A model generated the notes under the pieces. The model was not told the DNA's origin and ran no database searches. It worked only from the letters and a program-made list of their open reading frames with translations. From Margaritispora aquatica (taxonomy: Eukaryota > Ascomycota > Leotiomycetes > Helotiales > Discinellaceae), in the NCBI GenBank assembly GCA_007644065.1, contig VJWN01000015.1, positions 790,658-854,657 of the forward strand: DNA of 64,000 nt. Reading direction: 5' to 3'. Below are positions 25,869 through 37,981 of the stretch, piece by piece. Every line of letters begins with the position of its first letter. Position 1 is the first letter of the stretch. Made by a program: the position numbers and the translations under genes.

Positions 25869-28486
25869 GGTGATGATAAATGAATGCTTTCTTTTACGTG
25901 CATCGCAAGTCTTGTTTGGTTCTCCTCGCAAACCTACAATGTCCCCTTTGAAATAAAATATGAACAATGAAGAGGAACAATGGAATATCGATTTTTCGAG
26001 GTGAGTCTTGCCTTTTCGTACTGGGGTAAGAAGCGGTAACTAATTGACTAGGTCGCTAGAGTGGGGTGGGGTGCTGGTTTTTCCCAACCTGGGCAGAAGC
26101 TGTATTGGTGCGGGAATATGAAGCCGGTTGGTTAACTTGGTGTGGTGGGTGATGGATGGTATTCCCGCGATGTTTAGTCAACATCAAAAATGATTTCGTA
26201 TGGGGAAGAGAAAGACAGTCTTATGACACGCTCTTGGAAATCACTTACAAGGCACAAAAAAAAGCCGTCCGCATCCTCTGGTGCGGCGACCGCGGCCCTG
26301 CACAAGACTTTTATTGACCTTCCAAGGGCGCGCTCGTCGATCATCTCGCTTGCATGTCTGCATGTTTTCATACAATACCTTAGCAAAAGCTACCGTTTAC
26401 TAACTCACCTACAATCACACTCTCGATTACCAATTCAAGGAAGTCGAAGTCCGTTCTTGTAGCCCATTCAAGATACGCCTTTATCATAGACGGAAGCGTG
26501 ATGGTTCAGTATCAGCAGCGAAACGGGCAATTCGATCCTCAACCTGCAATCTGAGGTTGATGATTGATTGAGGCAATGTGCTTCACGATTCAGAACAGTT
26601 CAATGACGCTGCTTGCCAACAGTGGCTTGAGGAATGCCGTATAGCCGGATTCGCTTGGCGCGTACAGCCGATGTCGCTCCGCCCCTGAGTGCTCGCTTAT
26701 GGAGGGGGTAAAGGTATTCAGGGTGGGAAGACGAAGGAGATAGCTTAAGGACATCGCTAAAATAGTATCTGGACGTCGTTTTCTCGTCCTTAGGACAGTG
26801 TTCAACAGTGGTAGACTCTGTAGATAAGTGGAAACTCTCCAGTCTCTTGTGTATGTGTATTGCGAGATCTCATACCGGTGCCAAGTTAAGCGGAATAGAA
26901 AAGCTGGGAATACAAGTAATCAATTGCATTGTCAGTAGAAGCCTCATGCCCAGCTTCGCAAACGCACATGGCAAATATAAGCTTTTAATCTACGCATGAG
27001 CTCTTGGGTTGCTTAGATACGCAAGTTTTGATTCGATGCCTCTTTGAAATACCAATAGTTCATCATTGCAAGTGCTTGAGGGCTAATCTACATTGATCAA
27101 GTTTATTCGCGGCATGGGAAATGTAACAAGCATACCTTAGTCTCTTCTTTATTTTGAGCTGCTATCGCTATCAACAAGGCTTCAATGCACACAAGTGGGA
27201 AGTTCATATAGCATATTAGGTCGATCCAAGCCCATTCGCTATCAACAGCGAAGGAACTCCATGAATTTCTCAACTCTGTTGATAGGATCTCAGGAACTGT
27301 CGACCAGATCTGTATATCCGGACTGTAGACATTACCTCGCAACTTTGCTTGATGTATTCTGTGGGTAGATTTGAACAACCTCGTCGAGATACATCCACCA
27401 CGAGCAAACAACAACGGTCTAGCAACAATGGACTCATGTATCTGATGAACGGAGAATGTTAAATATCGAAATCCACTCCTTTCTGACGACAACCGCAATA
27501 CTGGCTAATATCGCCATGCCAGCTGCACAGAGCCGGGAGTGCAGAGGAGATTAGAATTCATCAAGTTCTATCGAAGCTCCCACGCTACTACCAACGAGCT
27601 TTATGGTCAGAGAGGATAATAGATAATACATCGAACCAGCTCGTCTGAGCCAGGTTGGACTCACAAACGACAAACGACAAACTCAAAACCAAACTACTTT
27701 CAAGCCACCAGCTCCCCAAGAAGCAATCGATGCTCATAGAACGAGAGTTCATATCACCACCTCCATCTTGCAGTAAGAGAAAGCTTACGATATTTGATTT
27801 CGGCCCGGATCAGGTAAGAAAACACCCCCCAAAAGGCAAGGAATCACGATGCCGTACGCTAAGCAGGGCAGTATATCGAGACATAAATATCCATTGCTTC
27901 TAATGCCACGAAAGGCAGAAGCCCGAAGGATGCTTTGGAGACAAGTGATGTGAGTAAATGGGTCGCCATTTTGCAGGAACGCGAAACTTCAGATACACAA
28001 GATGAGGCTGGCTGGTGATGGATTCAATCTGGACGATCTCTCATTGACGACGACATGGAATAGGGAAGAGAGGTTAGAATATTTATTCCAGAGACTAAAC
28101 TAAGCAGAGGTATGTCTGTCACCCATCCATGCAAGGCGAGGAAAGATTCTTCAAGGCTGCCCGAAGTTTGAGGTGCTGAAGACCCACTTACTTGGATCAA
28201 GTACTGGAGTCTCTGTTCACCATGAACCATTTGCGTATACGTCTAGACAACAAGGTGAATTTTAATTTTTCTTGTCTTAAAAAGATATCGCGCCCTCGTC
28301 CAGAGAACCCGAAGTAGTGTGGAGTTTTACAGTTTTTTATATTTGACTAAGTCATCATGAGATAGACAATGCTGTCGCTATTGGACCTGGTACTGAGCAC
28401 CTCTATACAAAACTCAGACATCCCGGGAATTTTTATTACTAAATAGTTACATTTGTGACACCGTCACGCAAGCCGATTAAGCTCGC
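25869..28486. other. 2.6-kb gap between the two MCT-type transporters
   Basis: This holds the promoter of transporter 1 (up to about 26.5 kb) and the 3' flank of transporter 2. All frames are short and unremarkable. CCAAGTTAAGCGG near 26880 superficially recalls a 5S rRNA segment, but no flanking 5S sequence follows. Confidence 0.45.
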
Positions 28487-30054
28487 TCAGATTATTTTCA
28501 TCTTGAAACCACACTGCACCCACCTACAAGCGAAGTAGAGAACCGTTCCTACTGTCATCGCCAAGCCGCAAAACAACTGTAAGTAGGTAAAATTACCACG
28601 ATCGACACTGATCAGAGCACCGCCGATAGGATTTCCGGTCAATCCACCAACTGCCACGAAGAGAAAGAAGGTTCCATTCCTGGTTCCTATCTCTCTGATC
28701 GGAGATATTTGTGCAATGAGCGCTGGTCCCAGAGACACAAAAGCACCTGAAGAGAAGCCGTAGAGGACACAGAATACAATGATAGGTGCGTTGGAAGCTG
28801 AGGGGAGCCACAAAGCTAGTACGATAATCGAAGAGAAAGCCGTGGTTATAATCATGACATTGAAGCGTCCAACGCGGTCTGCAATGATACCTGGAAGGAT
28901 TCTACCGAATATACTAGACATGTGTTAGGAAGTTGCTCGATTGAACATGGGAATATGAATGCTTACGATGAGGCATTGAGAATTGGGATCAGGTAAATGG
29001 AAAGTCTTGCTGACATGCCATGCCTTTGTGCCCTGAATGTGGTTTAGTATTAGTCTTCCACCTCAGAAGATACAACTCACTGTAAAATAACATAGTTGAA
29101 AGGTAAAAATGTTCCGAAAAAGAAGAAAAAGCTCGCAATGCAGAGAAGCAAGAAAGCTGGTTCCTTAAGCGGCCGGACAAAATCCATAAGATCCAGAGGC
29201 TTTGGTCTTGGTGCTAATCTTGACTTCACAGTGAGATTGGCAATGACGAGCATGCCCAGTATCATGAAAGCCACAGCCCGCATTGTCCAAGGGAATCCAA
29301 TCTTCGGAATGAGTTTGGATACCATGATGGGGAAGATAACACCACCCAAAGAACTACCCGCGGCCATCACACCGAATGCTGTGGCGCGATTTTTGAAAAA
29401 CCAAGTTCCAACAGAGCTCATTGCTGCATAGAATACCGCACTAGATCCAAGAGAACTGCACATTCCTTGAGCCAAAATGAATTGGTAAAACTCTGTTGAT
29501 AGGGAGGTCATCATGAGACCAAAGACGTGGAGAATGGTTCCGACCAGCAACAGCCACTTCGGTCCGTAATTATCGAAGATTTTGCCACTAATTGGTCCAC
29601 CAAGAAACATCATACACACTTCCAAGGATGGAATCCAAGATATCGTACTCGATGAATAGCCCTGTAGCAAGTGCTGTTGATAATATTCCTGAAATACACC
29701 AATACAATTGATCCATCCGAAACTGACGAACAGGCAAAGCCATCCTCCAAAGACAACTAGACAAGCTTCGAGTCCTCCATCTGGAAAGTCTGCAGGATTG
29801 ATACCTCCCACCACAGGAACTGTTTTAGGCACTTGACCTGTCTTCTCAAGGTCGGCCTCTGCCTCTACTTCAGACTCTGGGAATATGTTGGCTTCGGTCT
29901 CTTTGTTTTGACTTCCGAGTCGTTCGAGGTTGTGTTGTTCGATAGACTTCTTATGGCCATTCATGGCGCCATTCTCATGGAGAGATTTCTCTACATCTGC
30001 CATGTCGCCAACATCGGTTCCGGAAGATTTCGTAGAGGAAGCTGTCGCAGCCAT
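28487..30054 (-). CDS. MFS monocarboxylate-type (MCT-like) transporter 2
   Basis: Three exons, 30054-29081, 29032-28967 and 28913-28487, encode 488 aa; introns are 48 and 53 bp with GT-AG ends. Exon 2 is only 66 nt and supplies the connection between TM7 and TM8 ([19 protein letters not shown]). The N-terminal 95 residues are hydrophilic and acidic and end in [16 protein letters not shown], the MCT signature before TM1. Other family segments are [63 protein letters not shown] and [14 protein letters not shown]. The organisation matches transporter 1, but exon positions and sequence differ, so this is not a recent duplicate. It is probably a plasma-membrane permease of unknown substrate. Confidence 0.9.
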
Positions 30055-32324
30055 GTGTGCTGCTTTTACACAGTTCGCGCAGAGCAGTGGTCGCAGTCAA
30101 GGGAAGGCTTCAAGAAAACAGGATTACTAAATAAGTCCGACCGCGACGAGTCAACAAGCAACTTTGAATCGAATATGAATGAAAGGGAAGTTATCGTTAT
30201 CGGACATATGGAGCGCGAAACCAAGACACTACTCGAAAGTCATGACGATGACGATGTGGCAAGAGAATCTTTATATATGATACAGAAAGGGAGGGCATTA
30301 AAATAACAAAGTATCGCAGAGTCAGAGAGTCAGAGAGTCGCAGCAACCATACAATAGATGGATGCGCGCTCGCTCTCGTGCTCTCGTGAAGAATTCATAA
30401 GGCCGAACAGCGAGCTTGTTAGCTCCATGGATTTTAATTGATGGAGCAAATCAGCCTTGCAGAAAGCTTGGACACAACAGTTACACAAGTGAGCACTAGT
30501 GGCCCTGTCAAGTTAAGCGATCAAATCAACCCGAAGAATCCGAAGAGACGGGATGAACAAGTGGGGACCATGACTTGTCACACTTTGCGAATGAATTGTC
30601 TTCGGTACTTTTGCACGGAGGTAAGGTATGTATGTATGTATGTATGTATGTATGTGTAAGGTATGTTGGCATCACAACCACAATTCTCGATGTTGGATTC
30701 TACTGAAAGGAGTATCAAATGAGCAGAATGGGAAATAATGACAGATAGCTTGTTGGTCTGCTCGATCTACAACGTGATGCAAGAAATAACATAAAATGAA
30801 TTTCTTGCTTGTTTTTCCCAGGATGGATTCACGGAACTATGCTTCCTCCAACTCGAAATTGTATAGCAACAAGGTGACAGACGTTGTAAGTGAACCCGCT
30901 CATCAAGGAAGTATCTCGACATTCATGTTGTGCTGTCTAAGAAATTCAAAAGATCCACATAGAACTTGAAGTCATCGTATGTACTGGGAAGTTTTGACTT
31001 TGGCTCACTCCATTGTTTAAGGTTCGGTCCGGAAGCAAAGTATGAAGTTTATTCTCAGCTGGACTAAATATCTAGATAGTTTCCACTGGTTTAGTTCATT
31101 CTTTCATGTACTGCTAAAGAATTCTCAGGCTTATCTACATATTCTAGTCCTAAGATTTCAAAGACCTGTATAATGCACACAAAAATCTGGTGGAATCCAA
31201 GCTGAGAAGACGATGAAACCTCAAGAATCTCCAACCTGCTCTTGAAGCCCACCACATCAAGATCTACTGCCTTCAATTCCAGACTAAGTTACGTACCGTA
31301 ATGATTTTTTAATGTCAGCTCAAAGTAGATTCAGAAATAAGTGATATGACCTTAAGCAATGGCGATATTTTATATCCATACTTAAAACTTACGTATCCAT
31401 TATTTTATTATCATGAATATCGAGAATTTTTCTGACCACTGCTGTATGCTCGTAGCTCAAAGTATTGTTAGTTGAAACGAACACATATAGACCTGCCCTT
31501 AAGCTTCAAGCTAAAGAAGAGGATTTTCGCCTGGAGCGAAAATTTCAACAGAGCACTGGTAATAACACTCCAACGTTCATGTTCTTTTCTATAAAGCTCA
31601 TCACCTTGTAAAAGTATCAGGGGATGCTCCAGGATATGTTATTGACAGAGAATTAGCATATCATAATTATAGGATAAGCTTGTTTTTGACGCTATGGTGA
31701 AGATGAGGATGTTGGCAACACAAAAGTCCTAGTATCAATGGAAAACACTTGGGTTGCATTGAAGTACACACCATCATACTCCAGGAGTCGTGGACGTTCA
31801 AAAGCTTGATGGTCTAGTGGACCTGAAATGAGTTTGGACATCGAAAAGGTAGAAAGCGCCATAGGAGTAGGCTATGTGGCCAAATCCAAGAGCTCTCTCT
31901 ATCCTTTCTCTCGTATTATGGAAGGTAGATGCGAAGCTATGTTACCGTGTTATCCTAGAATTTCTCAGGATCGTGTGATTCAAGACCTCGTTCAGAAGCA
32001 TCTTTTGGATTTCATGACGTCGGAGCAAACTTTTAACACAAACGTCCAGTTATTGTAAGGTTGCGATCTGGCTTGCTGGAGCCCAGTGGAGGACCATATA
32101 GAGAACGAGAAGTCTAATACGCCTTTCCAACATCTTTGAGCTATCCTTGGGTAGACAATCGATCGCGTCGATGGATAAACTGCTCAGACAGCACAGTAGG
32201 TTAAGAATTCAAAACATTGGCTGCATCTGCCAGCTTACTTATTTCTTTAGCTTTAGCTAACTCTTGGTAATGGTATAATACATTCATAAAGTCCTCATAG
32301 CATACATACATCCTCTTCCACCAC
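30055..32324. other. 2.3-kb gap between transporter 2 and AIM24
   Basis: The first part is the promoter and leader of transporter 2. The rest is AT-richer DNA with no supportable gene. A TATG microsatellite lies at 30626-30655. Confidence 0.5.
30626..30655. repeat. (TATG)n microsatellite
   Basis: About seven TATG units, flanked on both sides by GTAAGGTATG, so the repeat sits between two copies of a 10-bp direct repeat. Confidence 0.9.
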
Positions 32325-33581
32325 TTAGGGCTTTGTGCTTGTGGCATCCTCGAACTTCACCTTCCCATCCTTCCCAACTTCAGCATAATGGAAGCCAGTA
32401 GGCACATCAGCAGACTGTTTAGTCGAGTCCCCCTCCGCCTTTGGCTGGCGTGATAGTGTGACAGCTGACTGCACAGCTCCTGCTGGAGAATCCGCGATCT
32501 CGTTTATGTCTCGTGATGTTAGGACGTCGCTAATCCTTGAGGCTCTCGAAGACATCAATATCGTAGTTGGTCCATGAAACTTCATAAACAGGGAATCGCC
32601 CCATATCGTCCTCCTGGTCGCAGTTCTCAGATTGAACAACAGATTCGTGATTCCTCTCCACAACTCTCCTTCCCTCATAACCCTGAAGAACTTGATATCA
32701 GGGACCAAGTACCCTAGTCCAAGATTCGGGATCTGGAATCTTAAATTCGATGACTTGAATCGATATGGGAGTGGTGGATTTTGTGTAATGGTATACGCAA
32801 CGACATTCCCTGGATGAGCAACGTATTCTTCGCCGGGCCGTAGAGTGACCTGATAGATCTGTCCTGGCGCCGCTAAAGCCACAAGCCCTCTTCCAGTAAT
32901 CTCAGAATTTCCCCAGTGAGCAAGGCTCATACTCCTGTTGGCCGAGGGGGATACTGAAAGCGTGTGTCCTGTCCAAGCCAACAGAGCCTTCCTCTGTGCT
33001 ACCATCCAATCCACTGTGCCATTGAGATGCAAAACTGTAAAAGAAGTGATGGGCGATTTGGTTGATATTAGTGCTGTTATGGGGCTCGTAGAAGATATCC
33101 TCTGGTACAAGAAAGGAATTCCTAGGGTGGCTCTTCGAAAGGGCTCCAGAATAGAAAGAGTTGATTGTGCCTATGAGAATCAGCCACTGAGAGCAAATGT
33201 GCAACATTCTATTAGAGGCTACTCACATTTTCTGACTTCCCACTCACTCCTACCAATGTGCCCCTCCTAGTATACAGCTTTTGCGACGCAGATAGATTTA
33301 CAGATAGTAGAGAGTATGGTGCGCCTAGAACCTCAAATCGCGCATCTACCCATTGGCATATGATCAGCATATCATTCTAATCCTTAACTTGAGAACTACA
33401 CACCCGCAGAGTCTGAGGAACTATCAATTGAGCTACTCAGCACATCTCCAGTCAATATTGGCGACTCGGTCGTAGGTGTCGCGCTAATCTGGATCGTCCT
33501 TCTGGAGACAGCGCCCACAAACGGGCGTTGGATCCTTCTGAAGCTTCGAAGAGCTTTGTCCAGTGGTAGTTGACCGCGCAT
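32325..33581 (-). CDS. AIM24: Aim24-like mitochondrial inner-membrane protein
   Basis: Three exons, 33581-33404, 33345-33227 and 33170-32325, encode 380 aa; introns are 58 and 56 bp. The N-terminus ([19 protein letters not shown]) is Arg/Ser-rich with no acidic residues, as expected for a mitochondrial targeting signal. After the first splice the protein reads [19 protein letters not shown], then [17 protein letters not shown], and after the second [22 protein letters not shown]; this is the conserved order of the AIM24/DUF124 fold. [25 protein letters not shown] and [14 protein letters not shown] follow. In yeast Aim24 is an inner-membrane protein needed for integrity of the MICOS complex and cristae, with effects on cardiolipin and respiration. 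It is head-to-head with ATM1. Confidence 0.92.
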
Positions 33582-33960
33582 GGCTGATTATGAAGCTGGT
33601 GATGCTCGGGATCTGAATCTCCTCGGTGCTTGATGGAAGCTGGAGATGCTGGTAAAGTTTTATGCGAGGTTGATCCGGATTGCGTAATAAGCTTGGTGTA
33701 TCACAGCTTTGCGTGCTTTACGCAGACCTTCTTCCTCCTTTCTCTTCAATCACACCTTCAAGACTAATTTTTGTGATTGTATATTTATTTCTTGTTGTTG
33801 TGCCATTTGATGTTTGTTATACCAATCTTCCTCCCTCAGGCGACACGAAAATAACTCATTCCAGTGGAGCTACCCCTCCAAACAACATCAACAGTACAAT
33901 GTGGGGGAATTGAATGTGCTGAGCATTCGGCACGATTTCAATATTGGGAATCTAGCAATC
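33582..33960. promoter_or_regulatory. Shared promoter of AIM24 and ATM1
   Basis: These 379 bp lie between two divergent nuclear genes for mitochondrial proteins. Pyrimidine-rich tracts occur toward the ATM1 side (about 33723-33760). The ATM1 frame stays open back to 33814, so part of this interval could be coding if an upstream ATG is used. Confidence 0.55.
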
Positions 33961-36150
33961 ATGATTCTGCGGAGTTTGTACAGAGCTTCATGCTCTAACG
34001 TACGCGTTTCGACTCGTTCGCAGCAATGGACACAACCCGGGCTGGGACTGCGAGTGCTTACAACCACAAGATCATTCCTAAAGGGCGATCAAAAGGGAGC
34101 TATCCTACAAGCCCGAGTATTACAGCAGTCGAAGGCTCCAGATGTTGTGCCAGGTACAACGCCAGAGTCGGCGAAACGACCAGCACCAGCGAAATCAGCG
34201 ACGACGAGGAAGGATCCATTGGCCGTGGATGATAAAACGAATAAGGAGCAGAGAAAGGCAGACTGGGCGATAATGAAAGAGATGGCTAAATATCTATGGC
34301 CTAAAGACAGCATGGGCACAAGGTTTCGAGTTGGACTATCTCTAGCACTGTTAGTGGGAGCCAAAGTACTGAATGTTCAAGTGCCATTTTACTTCAAGAA
34401 CATTGTCGATTCAATGAATATAGACTTTGCGGCTGTGGGAGGCACGGCAACAACAGTAGCAGGATCTATGATACTGGCATATGGTATGACGAGAATTGGA
34501 TCAACAGTATTCCAGGAACTAAGGAATGCTGTCTTTGCAAGTGTTGCTCAAAAAGCTATTAGAAGGGTTGCCTGTAATGTGTTTGATCACTTGTTGAGAC
34601 TGGATCTCAATTTCCACCTTACCAAGCAGACCGGAGGCTTGACAAGAGCCATTGATCGAGGTACTAAGGGAATCAGCTTCCTGCTCACATCAATGGTTTT
34701 TCATATCCTACCAACAGCTCTGGAGATCTCAATGGTCTGTGGTCTTTTGACCTATCATTATGGCATCAAATTTGCAGCTATCACGGCTTTGACCATGGTT
34801 GGATATACGGCATTCACTATTTGGACTACCGCTTGGAGAACCAAATTTCGCCGCGCAGCGAATGCAGCTGACAACAAAGGATCGACCGTTGCTGTCGACT
34901 CCTTGATCAATTATGAAGCCGTCAAATACTTCAACAATGAAAAGTTTGAAGTTGGCAGGTATGATCAGGCTTTGAAACAGTATGAGAAATCATCTATAAA
35001 GGTGGCAACCTCGCTAGCATTTCTCAATACCGGCCAGAACCTGATATTCTCAAGTGCTCTGACAGCAATGATGTACTTGGCTGCCGATGGCGTTGCTAAA
35101 GGGAGCTTGACAGTTGGAGACTTGGTTATGGTGAACCAGCTCGTCTTCCAGCTTTCAGTACCTCTAAACTTCTTGGGATCAGTCTACCGCGAGCTTCGTC
35201 AGTCACTTTTGGATATGGAGACACTCTTCAACCTCCAGAAAGTGAATGTTGCGATCAAAGAACAAGCAAACGCTAAGCCTTTGGAACTCACCAAAGGCGG
35301 CGAGATCGTTTTCGAAAATGTCACATTTGGTTATCATGCCGATCGACCAATTCTAAAAAACCTTAGCTTTACAATCCCGGCTGGTAAGAAGATTGCAGTT
35401 GTTGGACCAAGTGGTTGCGGGAAATCTACCATTTTACGCCTACTCTTCCGCTTTTACGATGTTCAGGAAGGTCGCATCCTCATAGATGGACAGGACATCC
35501 GAAATGTTAGCTTGGAATCTTTACGTAAAGCCATTGGAGTTGTTCCACAGGATACACCACTTTTCAACGACTCCATTGAGCACAATATCAGGTACGGCGA
35601 CATGAGTGCTTCCCCTGAGAGAGTAGTCGCTGCCGCTCAACGAGCAAAGATCCACGACATTGTATCGGGTTTTCCTGATGGATACAAGACTATGGTTGGA
35701 GAACGTGGTATGATGATCTCGGGTGGTGAGAAGCAAAGACTAGCAGTCTCAAGATTGATTCTCAAGGATCCACCTCTTCTTTTCTTCGATGAGGCTACAT
35801 CAGCGTTGGACACGCATACGGAGCAAGCGCTTATGCAAAACATCAATAGCATATTGAAAGAAAAAGCCAGAACGAGTGTGTTTGTCGCACACAGACTTCG
35901 AACCATCTACGACAGTGATAAGATTATTGTCCTCAAGGAGGGCCAAGTGGCCGAGAGTGGCACACATAGAGAATTAATTGATACCGGCGGGGTGTATTCC
36001 GAACTTTGGAGTGGTAGGTCTCCTATCTGCTATTTTAGTGGACCACTACTAACATGCATGACAGCTCAAGAGACATTGTTCAGCGATGACGGCGAAGAAC
36101 GTGAAATCGACTTTGAAGACGAGCGGAAAGATAGTCCCAGAATCTCATGA
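33961..36150 (+). CDS. ATM1: Mitochondrial ABC transporter Atm1
   Basis: Two exons, 33961-36013 and 36065-36150, encode 712 aa. The start MILRSLYRA was chosen because it begins an Arg/Ser-rich, acid-poor targeting sequence; an in-frame ATG at 33814 would add 49 less convincing residues. It is a half-transporter: matrix presequence, a linker, a six-helix ABC exporter domain beginning near [22 protein letters not shown] (shown here only in part by its first residues FRVGL), then one nucleotide-binding domain. The NBD has Walker [10 protein letters not shown] (about 481-489), the signature SGGEKQR (about 586-592), Walker B LLFFDEAT (about 604-611) and the H-loop [12 protein letters not shown] is typical of Atm1/ABCB7. 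The role is export from the matrix of a glutathione-linked sulfur or Fe-S intermediate needed for cytosolic iron-sulfur assembly. The 51-bp intron near the end is in frame (GTAGGT..ACAG); splicing gives ELWSAQETLF, as expected for the family. Confidence 0.95.
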   Translation: MILRSLYRASCSNVRVSTRSQQWTQPGLGLRVLTTTRSFLKGDQKGAILQARVLQQSKAPDVVPGTTPESAKRPAPAKSATTRKDPLAVDDKTNKEQRKADWAIMKEMAKYLWPKDSMGTRFRVGLSLALLVGAKVLNVQVPFYFKNIVDSMNIDFAAVGGTATTVAGSMILAYGMTRIGSTVFQELRNAVFASVAQKAIRRVACNVFDHLLRLDLNFHLTKQTGGLTRAIDRGTKGISFLLTSMVFHILPTALEISMVCGLLTYHYGIKFAAITALTMVGYTAFTIWTTAWRTKFRRAANAADNKGSTVAVDSLINYEAVKYFNNEKFEVGRYDQALKQYEKSSIKVATSLAFLNTGQNLIFSSALTAMMYLAADGVAKGSLTVGDLVMVNQLVFQLSVPLNFLGSVYRELRQSLLDMETLFNLQKVNVAIKEQANAKPLELTKGGEIVFENVTFGYHADRPILKNLSFTIPAGKKIAVVGPSGCGKSTILRLLFRFYDVQEGRILIDGQDIRNVSLESLRKAIGVVPQDTPLFNDSIEHNIRYGDMSASPERVVAAAQRAKIHDIVSGFPDGYKTMVGERGMMISGGEKQRLAVSRLILKDPPLLFFDEATSALDTHTEQALMQNINSILKEKARTSVFVAHRLRTIYDSDKIIVLKEGQVAESGTHRELIDTGGVYSELWSGRSPICYFSGPLLTCMTAQETLFSDDGEEREIDFEDERKDSPRIS

Positions 36151-37594
36151 TCGGCTTACTGAAGTGTGATACCGGATCACAATAGGAGCAATGCACATAG
36201 AGGCAGGGATTGGACAGACTTTGTAACATGTTACCTGCATATACCCCGTGTCTCAGCGGCAAGACGAATAGAAGGAATTCTTCCTGGTGTTCTAATAGGA
36301 AGCTACAATGCAACTCAACATTTTGTTTCCTCTCTATGATTTGACTACCATACGTTTCAATAAGACGCAATTGTTTCGTTTGGTCAATTGGCCGACCTCT
36401 CGGAGTGAGGTCCGTGGTTGGTCTAAAAAATGGCATGGTGCATGATTCTCCAGAAACGTTACTTGCTCACACAAGAACATCATACACATCAGAATCGCCA
36501 TGCAATCAATACCTATCACAATCCTCCAGAGGGAATTCCCGAGTCTCGATTCGTACCATTGACACTAAATGCACTGATGAGCACCACAACCGCAGATGTC
36601 TCACGCATTTGTGGTGCTTGAGGAATGAAGACTTCAGCCGGCGGAGAAGCGATCTTCTCTTTTGTTCTTCACCTACCTTCCCAATGAGACTCCCACGTCC
36701 AGCCAACCCAATAATGGCCTTTCCCCACTCTCCAGTGATGCAGGTCGCGTTCTGGACCCTGCGTTGGTGGCATTCTAGCGTTCAACAGGCCCCACCAACG
36801 CAACGTGCTTCCCCTATCAACGTGCTGGAGGAACTGACATATCAGGCTAAACATCCGGCGATGGCGTGTCTTGCAGGCACAGGATAGGCTCGCTGAAATC
36901 CAATGAGGTTCAGGCCCGAGGATGGGGGACCGATAGTGGTTGGCCCCTGCAAAAGTCCTGGTCAAAAATTCAGAAATGTGCTTTCCGGGTAGAAATCTGC
37001 ATGTTAGCGTCGACCTTGCAACTCTTTTGGGACCTTTGATCGGACCTGGCCCTGGATGGCGGATAATATGAACCGTTGATATGGAGAGGGATTCCATCTG
37101 GAGAGACTTTCCCCTCTCCAGGTTGAAATATTATCAGCCAGATATCACCCTTATCGCAGAGAAACCTCCTCCTCTTCCTCGTCTTCTCCTTCATTGTTCA
37201 CGTTTTACGCCAATGACTTACGATTTGAGACGTTGAAGAACAATAAGACATTGATCGGGATTGAAATTATTCTGTATCGCTCAGACGTTACTTTTGCTGG
37301 TATATCGTCCAACCAACCTGTAGCGCACACAAGTGTCTTATTCGGGAGATAATCAGCTCATCCATTCCTCTCGCCATTGAGAAAGAAGTCAATCGTCCTT
37401 GAAGGACTAGAAAAACTGTTGTGTATCGAACATTACTACCTCACTCATTATCTACATACTACCAATCTGCAAAATCATTGCACATCACCAGCACACCTGC
37501 ATCACATATACATACACACTCTCTTTCTCGAAACAGCTCTCTCCACACCACAACAACCCATTGCAAATCCTACAGACGAGGAATCAACACAATC
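36151..37594. other. 1.4-kb gap between ATM1 and 128-aa gene
   Basis: This contains the ATM1 3' flank and, from about 37420, an ACA/CTC-rich leader for the following gene. Open frames of 142-160 codons at 36405-37097 overlap on both strands and show no protein-like features, so they were not called. Confidence 0.5.
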
Positions 37595-37981
37595 ATGCAT
37601 CTCATCGACCTCATCCACTCGAAAATCGAGCTCTTCCGCCTGGAGCAGCGCTACACACGCCGGCGCAACCGCCGCTCGACTTTCGTCTCGGAAGCCCAGT
37701 ACGTCGACGGCGAGTACGTGTACAGCCCAACATCGTCGTACGCCGCCAAGTGCAGCGCGGGAGGCGGATTCTCTTCTTCAGATAGCGAGGAGGATGCGCA
37801 TCGCGGCGCGATGGTGGTGAAGGAGGAGACGGGCAATAGCAGTATGAAGAAGGATAGCAAGAGCAGCAAGCGTCTGAGTAAGATGGGTCTAGGCGATTGG
37901 AGGAAGGGAAAGGAGGGAACACCGGATAGGGCGAATAGTCGTGTCAGTGTTAGGGAGGTCAGGTGGGATTCGAGGTCGTGA
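37595..37981 (+). CDS. Conserved-looking small fungal protein, 128 aa
   Basis: The start was placed at MHLIDLIHSKIELFRLEQRY rather than 58 codons upstream, because the upstream part is a translated pyrimidine/ACA leader and composition changes sharply at this ATG. The N-terminus is an amphipathic helix followed by a basic cluster (RYTRRRNRR, about 19-28), then SEAQYVDGEYVYSP, an acidic serine run (SSSDSEED, about 60-67) and a Lys/Ser-rich middle (MKKDSKSSKRLSKMG). No membrane segment, signal peptide or enzymatic motif is present. I believe similar short proteins occur in other Pezizomycotina, but no function is known to me. Confidence 0.7.
   Translation: MHLIDLIHSKIELFRLEQRYTRRRNRRSTFVSEAQYVDGEYVYSPTSSYAAKCSAGGGFSSSDSEEDAHRGAMVVKEETGNSSMKKDSKSSKRLSKMGLGDWRKGKEGTPDRANSRVSVREVRWDSRS

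Noticed and set aside
26870..26905. CCAAGTTAAGCGG, resembling part of 5S rRNA
   Set aside because: The remaining conserved 5S segments are absent on either side.
36405..37097. Overlapping 160- and 142-codon frames downstream of ATM1
   Set aside because: Opposite strands over the same bases, no motifs, no leader; neither could be preferred.
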